A DNA stretch of 7,713 nucleotides from CAZBZG01 sp964496245 (GTDB taxonomy: Bacteria > Planctomycetota > SZUA-567): NCBI GenBank assembly GCA_964496245.1, contig CAZBZG010000229.1, forward strand, positions 1-7,713, written 5' to 3'. The stretch's first letter is position 1. Each line of letters begins with the position of its first letter. The notes under the pieces were generated by a model. The model searched no databases, was not told the DNA's origin, and worked only from the letters and a program-made list of their open reading frames with translations. The position numbers were made by a program, and so were the translations under genes. Shown here in pieces: positions 1 through 5,898 of this stretch.

Positions 1-2
1 TC

Positions 3-32
3 AAGACGTACAAGGCCATGTTCGCCAAGTGA
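3..32 (+). CDS. C-terminal end of an unidentified protein (partial)
   Basis: One reading frame open at the left edge encodes the nine residues KTYKAMFAK and then stops with TGA at 30-32. It is followed after 30 bp by the stop codon of the convergent acpS gene, the spacing expected if a plus-strand gene ends here. The residues are too few to name a family. That this is a real gene rests only on its position and on the absence of any other gene in the first 62 bases. Confidence 0.4.
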   Translation, partial: KTYKAMFAK

Positions 33-62
33 CGTTCCTGTCGGGGGATTTCCGCCCGCCCG

Positions 63-440
63 TCATCCCTCCAGCACCACCTGGGCCACCGCGTACTGAT
101 CCGTGTGCGACAGGCTGAGATGCGCTTTCTTGAGGCCGAGCTTCTCGGCGTGTGCGTCAGCCTTGCCGTGGAGTACGAGCGCAGGCGGCCCGGCTTCGGC
201 ACGGACGACCTCGATCGTGCGGAAACCGACCCCGCGGGCCCAGCCGGTGCCCAGGGCCTTCATGAAGGCCTCCTTTGCGGCGAAGCGTGCGGCGAAGTGC
301 TGGTCGCTGTTTGCACGGGCCAGGCAGAACTCGGCTTCGGCCGGCAGGAAGATGCGGTCGCAGAACCGCGCGCCGTGGCGCTCGCGCATGGCGCGGATGC
401 GTCCGATGTTCACCAGGTCTACGCCGATGCCCAGAATCAC
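63..440 (-). CDS. acpS: Holo-[acyl-carrier-protein] synthase AcpS
   Basis: Transfers the 4'-phosphopantetheine arm from coenzyme A to the active-site serine of acyl carrier protein, making it competent for fatty acid synthesis; cytoplasmic, Mg2+-dependent, normally a homotrimer. The protein is 125 residues, the usual length for AcpS. It opens with GIGVDLV (Asp8 is the expected metal ligand), has RFAAKEAFMKALGTG at about 52-66 (Glu57 the second metal ligand, with the conserved lysines), and ends with the family signature LSLSHTDQYAVAQVV. The start is GTG at 440, chosen because the AcpS fold begins there and AGGGAGG lies four bases upstream. It is the last gene of the minus-strand run, 59 bp after azoR. 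With the N run taken at face value, the upstream azoR frame reads straight into acpS; that apparent fusion is an assembly artefact. Confidence 0.97.
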   Translation of the reverse strand: MILGIGVDLVNIGRIRAMRERHGARFCDRIFLPAEAEFCLARANSDQHFAARFAAKEAFMKALGTGWARGVGFRTIEVVRAEAGPPALVLHGKADAHAEKLGLKKAHLSLSHTDQYAVAQVVLEG

Positions 441-499
441 GCTGCCTCCCTGGCGGGCGGCGGGATCGGGCCGCGCCCGCCTCCGTGCGCCGGGGCGCT

Positions 500-1136
500 T
501 CAGAGGCTGGCCGCTATTTCCCGTGCCCGGGCCTGGGCCTCTTCCAGCCGTGCGCGCATGGCGTTGNNNNNNNNNNGCGTTGGGGTTGCCAGCCACGGTC
601 GGCTGTACCACCACGGAGTGAATCTCGGTAATGCCCATGAAGCGGAGCGCACATTCGAGATAAGGCCTCTGGAAATCGGCGGGATCGTCCTCGGCGTACT
701 CCCCACCGCGCGCATACGCCACAAAAGCCGTGCGGTCCGTGAGCAGTCCCTCGTATCCGTCCTTGCCCACGGCGAACGTATAGGTGGGCTGGATGATCAG
801 GTCGAGGTAGTGCTTGAGCGTATACGGGATGCCGAAGTTCCACATGGGGACGGCGAAGACGTAGAAGTCCGCCGACCTGAAGGCCTCGATCAGGTTTGCG
901 ACGTGGGCGAACGCGGTTTCGGCCGCAGAGCTCGCCTCTTCCCCGCGAAGTCGCGCCATCTTGCCTTCGGCTGCATTCTGGTCGAAGGGGGGGAGCTCTT
1001 CGGTGGAGAGATCCAGGATATCGAGTTCGAGGGTAGGGTGCGCTTGCTGATAGGCGGTCACGAACGTGCTGGCCACCGCCAGGGAGCGGGAATGTTCGCC
1101 GCGCGGAGATGTCTGGATGTAGAGTAACTTGGTCAT
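500..1136 (-). CDS. azoR: FMN-dependent NADH-azoreductase (interrupted by assembly gap)
   Basis: A flavodoxin-fold oxidoreductase that uses FMN and NAD(P)H to reduce quinones and azo compounds in the cytoplasm, typically a homodimer of about 200 residues. From ATG 1136 the frame encodes 186 residues with the expected landmarks: TSPRGEHSRS (about 9-18, FMN phosphate loop), PMWNFGIPYTLKHYLD (about 97-112, the MxNFxxP-type flavin site) and ARGGEY (142-147). The frame then meets the ten Ns at 567-576. The natural C-terminus, a charged helix MRARLEEAQARAREIAASL ending at TGA 502-500, is in a different frame on the other side. Removing the Ns and one copy of the flanking GCGTTG gives an uninterrupted 206-residue protein. 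The gene is therefore probably intact in the cell. The start has only a weak purine-rich ribosome site. It lies 49 bp after the lipoyl-protein gene. Confidence 0.92.
567..576. other. Assembly gap of ten Ns
   Basis: Ten undetermined bases interrupt azoR near its 3' end. The hexamer GCGTTG sits directly on both sides (561-566 and 577-582). Ten Ns is a placeholder-like length, and with it azoR is out of frame. Confidence 0.99.
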
Positions 1137-1185
1137 CGGATCTCGCGCAATCCCGACAGCCCGCCCGCGCCGCGGCAGCAGCGGG

Positions 1186-1665
1186 TCAGCGACGCTCCAG
1201 GTATGCCTGCACGTGCTCTTCTTTGACCGCCTCCGACAGGCCGAGTGCCTCGGCCACGGCCGCGAGCTCCACGCCGGCCTCCCGGGCGAGCCGCCGGGCC
1301 GCGGGCGTAGCGCGCGTACGCGAAGCCGGCCGCGGGGCCGAACCACCGAGTTCCGCTTGCACCGTATCCGTGGTGAGCAGCTTCTCGATGAGCGTCTCGT
1401 TCTCAGTGCGGGCCGAGGCGATGTCGGCTTCGGTGCCGTCCAGTACGCAGAGGATGGTCCCCACGGGCAGTACGCTCTTCTCGGGCATGAGCCGCGCCGA
1501 AACCGTGCCGCCGACCTCGGCCTCGAGCGTGAACTCGGCCTTCTCGGTCAGCATTTCCACGACGTCCTGGCCCGGTTCGATGCGGTCGCCTTCGGCCACC
1601 AGCCAACGCGCCACAGTGGTCTGTTCCACGTTCTCCGCGAGACTGGGAACCCGGATGAGATGCAT
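1186..1665 (-). CDS. Stand-alone lipoyl-domain protein with E3-binding-like C-terminus
   Basis: A 159-residue protein built like the front of a 2-oxoacid dehydrogenase E2 subunit but lacking the acyltransferase domain. Residues 1-77 form a biotin/lipoyl attachment domain: VPSLAENVEQTTVARWLVAE, then EPGQDVVEMLTEKAEF, where Lys42 in the TEKA turn is the predicted lipoyl (or biotinyl) lysine, then VGGTVSARL. A short linker rich in A, P and R follows. Residues about 119-157 (TPAARRLAREAGVEL through EEHVQAYL) resemble a peripheral subunit-binding domain, but the usual G-x-G-x-x-G-R-I core is replaced by AEALGLSEAV. Start ATG 1665 has AAGGGA five bases upstream and matches the fold's first strand. 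The frame ends in TGA with no transferase sequence downstream, where azoR follows, so this does not look like a recent truncation of a longer E2. It may be a mobile lipoyl carrier that docks on a dihydrolipoamide dehydrogenase; the partner is not in the window. Confidence 0.85.
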   Translation of the reverse strand: MHLIRVPSLAENVEQTTVARWLVAEGDRIEPGQDVVEMLTEKAEFTLEAEVGGTVSARLMPEKSVLPVGTILCVLDGTEADIASARTENETLIEKLLTTDTVQAELGGSAPRPASRTRATPAARRLAREAGVELAAVAEALGLSEAVKEEHVQAYLERR

Positions 1666-1783
1666 GCAGATCCCTTGGGCGGCCTGCGCATGCGCGCGAA
1701 GGAGGGGACGCCGACCCGGCTGCGGTCTGCAGTCCTTCGTCCACATCCTCGGTGGGGCTGCAGCGCCAACGGTACGTGCTGCC

Positions 1784-1811
1784 GCACGCCACGGCGCCGG
1801 GTGGCGCGTGC
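1784..1811 (-). terminator. GC-rich hairpin downstream of rpmB
   Basis: GCACGCCAC at 1784-1792 pairs with GTGGCGCGTGC at 1801-1811 (nine base pairs with a two-base bulge) around an eight-base loop. It begins ten bases past the rpmB stop codon in the direction of transcription. There is no run of U after it, so it is a weak terminator at best; it could equally be an mRNA-stabilising or attenuating stem before the lipoyl-protein gene. The rest of the 155-bp space between the two genes shows nothing else I can name. Confidence 0.3.
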
Positions 1812-1820
1812 CGAGGGTGC

Positions 1821-2087
1821 CTACTGTTCCTCTGCCAGGAGCGCCTTGCGCGCTCCGCGGGGCGCCTTCTGCACGCGACCCTTGCGGATGCATTCGGTAC
1901 AGGCCGTGATGCGCCGCACCGAGCCCTTGACCAGCGCGCGCACCCGCTGCAGATTCGGCCGGAAGGTCCGGTTGGTCTTGCCGGAGATCTTCGCGCCGGA
2001 CCCGCCACGACGTTTGGGGGCGCCGCGCCGCGCATACTTGATGCCAAAGGTGGTCCGCTTGCCGCAGATTTCGCAACAGTTCGCCAT
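1821..2087 (-). CDS. rpmB: 50S ribosomal protein L28, zinc-ribbon form
   Basis: A structural protein of the large ribosomal subunit. The 88-residue product begins MANCCEICGKRTTFGIKYAR and carries the basic mid-section (RRGAPKRRGG, then KTNRTFRPNLQRVR) typical of L28. Two CxxC pairs, Cys5/Cys8 and Cys63/Cys66, form a complete zinc ribbon, which marks the cysteine-containing (C+) version; many bacteria also or only have a cysteine-free paralogue made under zinc limitation. The ATG at 2087 is preferred over an upstream in-frame TTG because L28 proteins start MA, and GGAG lies eight bases before it. A strong promoter candidate lies about 95 bases upstream. Gene length and C-terminus (KALLAEEQ) look complete. 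Confidence 0.96.
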   Translation of the reverse strand: MANCCEICGKRTTFGIKYARRGAPKRRGGSGAKISGKTNRTFRPNLQRVRALVKGSVRRITACTECIRKGRVQKAPRGARKALLAEEQ

Positions 2088-2179
2088 GCCTCGCTCCAAG
2101 TCTCGCCTCTCGCGGCCCGCAACGCCCCAGCCTTCTCGTGGACCCGGGGCCGCACAACGTCACATACGGTGTCCGCACC

Positions 2180-2207
2180 AGCATAGTCCCAGAGGCCTTG
2201 CTGTCAA
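2180..2207 (-). promoter_or_regulatory. Sigma70-type promoter for rpmB
   Basis: On the minus strand, TTGACA (2207-2202, a perfect -35) is followed by a 16-base spacer and TATGCT (2185-2180, four of six matches to the -10). Transcription would start near 2173, giving an untranslated leader of about 86 bases before the rpmB start. The -35 hexamer lies in a perfect inverted repeat. The assignment is by consensus match and position only. Confidence 0.6.
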
Positions 2208-2212
2208 GGCCT
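2193..2212. repeat. Perfect inverted repeat over the rpmB -35 box
   Basis: AGGCCTTG at 2193-2200 and CAAGGCCT at 2205-2212 are exact reverse complements separated by CTGT. One G-T and one A-T pair could extend the stem to ten. It covers the -35 element of the rpmB promoter and lies just upstream of the divergent ychF promoter candidate. An operator for a dimeric regulator is a reasonable reading. A terminator is unlikely, because genes diverge from this region. Confidence 0.5.
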
Positions 2213-2227
2213 TTGCGGGAATCGCCC

Positions 2228-2255
2228 TTGAAAAAACCGCGCGAGTCGATAGAGT
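2228..2255 (+). promoter_or_regulatory. Candidate promoter for the ychF-sulfatase transcript
   Basis: TTGAAA (2228-2233) is followed after 16 bases by TAGAGT (2250-2255, four of six matches to the -10), placing a start near 2262, immediately before the ribosome site AGGAAGGA at 2266-2273. The leader would be under 20 bases. The -10 is weak, so confidence is modest. Confidence 0.4.
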
Positions 2256-2279
2256 GAGGGCCTTCAGGAAGGACCTGTT

Positions 2280-3359
2280 ATGGGATTTCGCTGCGGCCTT
2301 GTCGGCCTGCCCGGGTGCGGGAAGACCTGCATCTTCAATGCGATCACTGCTGCGGGTGCGAGCGGATACGGGGCCCAGGAGGCCAACCGCGCGGTGATCG
2401 AGGTACCGGATGCGCGTCTCGCCCGCCTTGCCGAGATCACGGGCGCCCAGAAGCAGGTGCCGACCACCGTGGAGGTGATCGACATCCCGGGGCTCCAGGC
2501 CGGATCCACGGCAGGCGAGGGCCGCGGCAGCAAGCTGCTCGGCCACGTCAAGGACGTGGACGCGCTCTTCCACGTGGTGCGCTGCTTCGAACGGCCGGGG
2601 ACTGGGGAAGACAGGGTCGGGGTCGATCCGGTCCGCGACATCGAGACCATCGACATCGAATTGATGGTGGCTGACGCCCAGACGCTCGCGAACAAGATCG
2701 AGCGTTTGGCCAAGAAGGCCAAGGCCGGTGAGGCCGAGGCCCGCCGCATCCTGGCGGACTGCGAGGCGGTCAAGGCGGGACTGGACGAAGGTGCGCCCGC
2801 ACGCTGCCAGCCGCTCTCCGACGCCCAACGCGCGAGTGTGGCCGACTGCCACCTCGCCTCCGTCAAGCCCGTACTCTACATCGCCAATGTGGGCAGCCCT
2901 GACCAGGCGGAGACAGCACCTGTGCGCGCCCTGGCCGATCACGCCCGGGACGAAGGCGCGCAATGGGTCCTGGTCTGCGGCCGCGACGAAGCCGAGATCG
3001 CCGAACTTTCTCCTGACGAGCAGGCCGAGTTCCTGCGCGAGCTCGGCCTGGAACGCTCTTCCATGGAGCGGCTGATCCGCGCCGGATACGAAACCCTGGG
3101 ACTCGTCAGTTTCCTGACAGGCGGCGAGAAGGAGGCCAACGTCTGGACCTGCCAGCGGGGCACGCAGGCTCCGCAGGCGGCGGGCAAGATCCATTCGGAT
3201 CTGGAGGACGGCTTCATCCGCATGGAGGTCATGCGCTTCGAGGATCTGGACGCACTCGGCTCCGAGGCGGCCGTCAAGAAGGCCGGCAAGCTCCGGGTGG
3301 AAGGCAAGGACTACGTGGTGCAGGACGGCGACGTGGTGCACGTCCGTTTCAGTCGGTAA
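2280..3359 (+). CDS. ychF: Divergent YchF/OLA1-family P-loop ATPase/GTPase
   Basis: A member of the Obg-related YchF family, cytoplasmic nucleotide hydrolases that associate with ribosomes. At 359 residues it matches the usual length (about 363) and aligns end to end: MGFRCGLVGLP at the start, DIPGL at 68-72 (G3), HVVRCFE at 98-104, KPVLYIANV at 196-204, and a DUF933/TGS C-terminal domain (GEKEANVWT, APQAAGKIHSDLEDGFIR, KAGKLRVEGKDYVVQDGDVV). Several motifs depart from the family: the P-loop is GLPGCGKT rather than GLPNVGKS, the PFCTIEPN switch is reduced to GYGAQEAN, and the NxxE base-recognition motif reads NVGS, losing the glutamate. This may be a paralogue rather than the canonical YchF, so the symbol is by family. 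Start ATG 2280 has AGGAAGGA six bases upstream. The sulfatase gene follows after nine bases, with its ribosome site overlapping this stop codon. Confidence 0.9.
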   Translation: MGFRCGLVGLPGCGKTCIFNAITAAGASGYGAQEANRAVIEVPDARLARLAEITGAQKQVPTTVEVIDIPGLQAGSTAGEGRGSKLLGHVKDVDALFHVVRCFERPGTGEDRVGVDPVRDIETIDIELMVADAQTLANKIERLAKKAKAGEAEARRILADCEAVKAGLDEGAPARCQPLSDAQRASVADCHLASVKPVLYIANVGSPDQAETAPVRALADHARDEGAQWVLVCGRDEAEIAELSPDEQAEFLRELGLERSSMERLIRAGYETLGLVSFLTGGEKEANVWTCQRGTQAPQAAGKIHSDLEDGFIRMEVMRFEDLDALGSEAAVKKAGKLRVEGKDYVVQDGDVVHVRFSR

Positions 3360-3368
3360 GGACATGGC

Positions 3369-4697
3369 ATGGACCGCCCCAACATCCTCTACATCCATTC
3401 GCACGACACGGGCCGATGGATCCAGCCCTACGGGCATCCCGTGCCCACGCCCAACCTCCAGCGCCTGGCCGAAGAAGGCGTAGTCTTCCGCCAGTGCTTC
3501 TGCGCCAACCCGACCTGCTCGGCCAGCCGGGCCGCCCTGCTCACGGGCCAGTACCCGCACCAGAACGGCATGCTCGGGTTGGCGCACCGCGGGTTCTCGC
3601 TCAACGACTACAACAGACACCTGCTGCATACGCTGCGCACGGTCGGCTTCCACAGCGCCCTCTCGGGCGTGCAGCACATCGCGCGCGGAGATGCCGTGGA
3701 CCGGATCGGGTATGACGAGATCCTGGCTGGGGGTGGAGGCGCCGGCACCGGAGAAGCGCACTTGCGGGCCTCGACGTGGCTCGACGGGAACCCGCCCGAG
3801 CCTTTCTTCCTCTCGGTGGGCTTCCTGGAGACGCATCGGGCCTTTCCCGAACCCGGCCCGGCCGAGGACGTCCGGACCACGGCTCCGCCCGCGCCGATGC
3901 CCGACACCCCCGAAACACGCGGAGACATGGCGGCCTACAAGGCCGGCGCGCGGACGCTCGACGAGAAGATGGGGCTGGTCTTCGATGCGCTGCGCCGTAA
4001 CAGTCTCATGGAGCGCACGCTCGTCGTCTGCACCACTGACCACGGCATCGCCTTCCCGCGCATGAAGTGCAACTTGACTGACGGCGGTATCGGCGTCCTG
4101 CTGATCGTGCGCGGGCCTGGCGGATTCACGGGTGGGCAGGTCGTCGACGCGCTCGTCAGCCACGTCGACCTCTATCCCACGATCTGCGAGGCCGCGGGTG
4201 CGGACCGGCCCGACTGGCTGGAGGGCGTGCGCTTGCAGCCCTTGGTCACGGGCGAGGCCGAGAGCGTGCGGGAGGAGATCCACGCCGAGGTGAACTACCA
4301 CGCCTGCTACGAGCCCCAACGCTGCGTGCGCACGCCTCGGTACAAGTACATCAAGCGCTTCGACGACCGCGACAAGCCGGTCTTGCCCAACTGCGACGCC
4401 GGACCCAGCAAGGGCGCGTGGCTGGCCGCAGGCTGGACGCGGCGCGACCCGCCGAACGAGGCGCTCTACGACTGCGTCTTCGATCCGAACGAGGTTGACA
4501 ACCGCGCTGACGATCCAGCTTGCGCGGATGTGATGAGCGACATGCGCGCCCGTCTTCAGCGCTGGATGGAAGCGACCGACGATCCGCTCCTGGCCGGACG
4601 GGTTCCCGCACCGCCCGATGCTGTGCTGAACGACCCGGACGGCCTGCACCCGTCCGAGGACGACAAGAAGACGGCCGCGGAGTGGGGCTACGCCTGA
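3369..4697 (+). CDS. Type I sulfatase, heparan N-sulfatase-like
   Basis: Predicted to hydrolyse sulfate esters or N-sulfate groups on a glycan, using a formylglycine made from Cys50 by a maturation enzyme. The 442-residue protein has the alkaline-phosphatase-like fold landmarks: RPNILYIHSHDTGR (3-16, metal site), the maturation motif CSASR at 50-54 followed by AALLTGQYPHQNGM, VQH at 101-103, FFLSVGFLETHRAF at 146-159, and TTDHGIAFPRMK at 222-233 (Asp224/His225 metal site). The layout, especially PHQNGMLGL and DHGIAFP, resembles the sulfamidase branch. The motif has Ala in place of the usual Pro; Ala is a known tolerated variant. No signal peptide is present and there is no room for one, since ychF ends nine bases upstream, so it probably acts in the cytoplasm on imported sugars (inference). 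The ribosome site TAAGGA overlaps the ychF stop, which indicates translational coupling. No maturation enzyme is in the window. Confidence 0.93.
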   Translation: MDRPNILYIHSHDTGRWIQPYGHPVPTPNLQRLAEEGVVFRQCFCANPTCSASRAALLTGQYPHQNGMLGLAHRGFSLNDYNRHLLHTLRTVGFHSALSGVQHIARGDAVDRIGYDEILAGGGGAGTGEAHLRASTWLDGNPPEPFFLSVGFLETHRAFPEPGPAEDVRTTAPPAPMPDTPETRGDMAAYKAGARTLDEKMGLVFDALRRNSLMERTLVVCTTDHGIAFPRMKCNLTDGGIGVLLIVRGPGGFTGGQVVDALVSHVDLYPTICEAAGADRPDWLEGVRLQPLVTGEAESVREEIHAEVNYHACYEPQRCVRTPRYKYIKRFDDRDKPVLPNCDAGPSKGAWLAAGWTRRDPPNEALYDCVFDPNEVDNRADDPACADVMSDMRARLQRWMEATDDPLLAGRVPAPPDAVLNDPDGLHPSEDDKKTAAEWGYA

Positions 4698-4726
4698 TCG
4701 CTGCCGGTGCCGACCAGGAGTCTTCC

Positions 4727-4861
4727 GTGAACCGTCCGAACGGCCGGGTCCTCGTGACCGATCACCAGCGCGCGGACACGTTCCTGCCCGAGTATGGGGT
4801 GCGCACGCCCAACGTCGACAAGCTGGCGGCCGGCGGGGTGACTCCCTGGGCGCGGGAATGA
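4727..4861 (+). pseudogene. Truncated sulfatase N-terminus
   Basis: A good ribosome site (AGGAG 4716-4720, six-base spacer) precedes GTG 4727, which opens a 44-residue frame: NRPNGRVLVTDHQRADTF, then GVRTPNVDKLAAGGV. This is the standard first segment of type I sulfatases (strand, TDxQRAD metal site, TPNxDxLAxxGV). In an intact enzyme the next residues would lead into the C-x-P-S-R maturation motif; here the frame turns to TPWARE and stops. Nothing resembling the remaining roughly 400 residues follows before the next gene. It starts 29 bp after the intact sulfatase, so it was probably the next gene of an operon, reduced by deletion. A functional micro-protein is very unlikely, since it has no catalytic cysteine. 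Confidence 0.8.
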
Positions 4862-4885
4862 GATCGTGTCGCCGACAGTTTTTCC

Positions 4886-4914
4886 TTGCGCTGTCCCGGC
4901 AGACCCGGTATGCG
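4886..4914 (+). promoter_or_regulatory. Possible weak promoter before the outer-membrane protein gene
   Basis: In the 113-bp space after the sulfatase remnant, TTGCGC (4886-4891) and TATGCG (4909-4914) are separated by 17 bases. Each matches three of six consensus positions, so this is only a candidate; the gene otherwise has no nearby upstream promoter. The rest of the space shows nothing recognisable except the ribosome site at about 4961-4968. Confidence 0.25.
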
Positions 4915-4974
4915 TATTCCCCACACAACTGGCGCATAAACGGATGGACATCCAGAACAGGGAGGGGGACGCTG

Positions 4975-5880
4975 ATGGTACGGCGTATGCTGTTGGTTTG
5001 CGGTTTGGTGCTGGTGACGGTGCTGTCGACTGCGCGCGCGGACGCTGCCGAGACCGGACACTACGTGAACGGCGTGGAGGGTGTGAAGGCCGGGACCGTG
5101 CCGCCGCCGGGCTGGTACTCGCGCAACTATTTCGTCTACTATCATGCTGACGACTGGATGGACAAGGACGGCGACGACGCCAACCTCGATCTCGACCTCG
5201 AGGTCAACGCCTGGGTGACCCGGCTCATCTGGATCACGCCCAAGAAGTTCCTGGGCGCGGACTACGGCATGCAGCTCGTGGGCGTGCTGCAGAGGACCGA
5301 TCTCAAAAACCGCACGGCCAACGTGGAGGATGAGGACGTGGGCCTGGGGGATGCGACCTTCGCGCCCGTGATCCTCTCCTGGCACAAGCCGAAATTCGAC
5401 CTTGCCGTCGGGTACGAGCTCTTCATGCCCACGGGCGAATACGACCAGGACGAGCCCGCGTCCCCCGGCAAGGACATGTGGACCCACATGTTCGACTTCG
5501 GCGGCACCTACTACTTCGACAAGGCCAAGACCTGGCACGCCTCGGTCCTGGGCCGCTACGAGATCCATTCCGAAAAGGACGAAAGAGAGGTGCGGCCCGG
5601 AGACGACCTCCACTTCGAGTGGGGCATCGGCAAGACCTTCATGAAGACGCTGGACGTGGGCGTGAGCGGCTACTGCCAGTGGCAGGTCACGGACGACAAG
5701 GGTTCGGACGTCAATTGGGACAAGGACGTCCACGACCGGGTCTTCGCCATCGGCGGCGAGATCAGCTACTTCCACCCGCCCACCAAGATCCAGGTCGGCC
5801 TCCGGCACGTGTGGGAGTTCGGCGCCCGCGACCGGACCGAGGGACACGTCACCTGCCTCACGCTCATGAAGGTCTTCTGA
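4975..5880 (+). CDS. Outer-membrane beta-barrel protein, phenol meta-pathway (SphA-like) type
   Basis: A 301-residue predicted outer-membrane protein. Residues 1-24 form a signal peptide: MVRRM, a hydrophobic stretch LLVCGLVLVTVLS, and an AxA-type cleavage site at ARADA before AETGHYV. The mature part begins GVKAGTVPPPGWYSRNYFVYYHADD and continues with alternating aromatic and polar strands (for example FDLAVGYELFMPTGEY at 141-156, MFDFGGTYYF, DLHFEWGIGKTF, ISYFHPPTKIQVGLRHVWEF). It ends in a strand with a terminal Phe (TLMKVF), the usual barrel-assembly signal. The pattern fits the family annotated as MetA-pathway-of-phenol-degradation or SphA-like proteins, which are thought to be uptake channels for hydrophobic or aromatic compounds; the substrate here is unknown. 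ATG 4975 is chosen over an in-frame ATG at 4858 because GGAGGGGG lies upstream and the signal peptide starts there. It converges with the next gene, with 18 bp between stops. Confidence 0.85.
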   Translation: MVRRMLLVCGLVLVTVLSTARADAAETGHYVNGVEGVKAGTVPPPGWYSRNYFVYYHADDWMDKDGDDANLDLDLEVNAWVTRLIWITPKKFLGADYGMQLVGVLQRTDLKNRTANVEDEDVGLGDATFAPVILSWHKPKFDLAVGYELFMPTGEYDQDEPASPGKDMWTHMFDFGGTYYFDKAKTWHASVLGRYEIHSEKDEREVRPGDDLHFEWGIGKTFMKTLDVGVSGYCQWQVTDDKGSDVNWDKDVHDRVFAIGGEISYFHPPTKIQVGLRHVWEFGARDRTEGHVTCLTLMKVF

Positions 5881-5898
5881 GCGGGGGCGGGCTGCATC

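Noticed and set aside
33..62. A possible shared terminator between the convergent left-edge gene and acpS
   Set aside because: The CGGGGG/CCGCCCG arms pair for only about four consecutive bases and there is no U run.
63..1346. A single 427-residue minus-strand frame joining AzoR and AcpS
   Set aside because: It exists only because the arbitrary ten-N run shifts azoR into the acpS frame; each gene has its own start or stop and AcpS has its own ribosome site.
1666..1783. A small RNA or tRNA gene between rpmB and the lipoyl-protein gene
   Set aside because: No T-loop, anticodon-stem pattern or other RNA signature is visible on either strand.
1129..2397. Long plus-strand open frames opposite azoR, the lipoyl-protein gene and rpmB
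   Set aside because: They are shadows of well-identified minus-strand genes with no family resemblance or ribosome sites.
2160..4937. A 925-codon open frame on the minus strand
   Set aside because: It is the antisense of ychF and the sulfatase in GC-rich DNA; it has low-complexity composition and no recognisable domain.
4858..4974. Upstream in-frame extension of the outer-membrane protein from ATG 4858
   Set aside because: The added 39 residues are basic and not signal-like, while a strong ribosome site and a standard signal peptide support ATG 4975.
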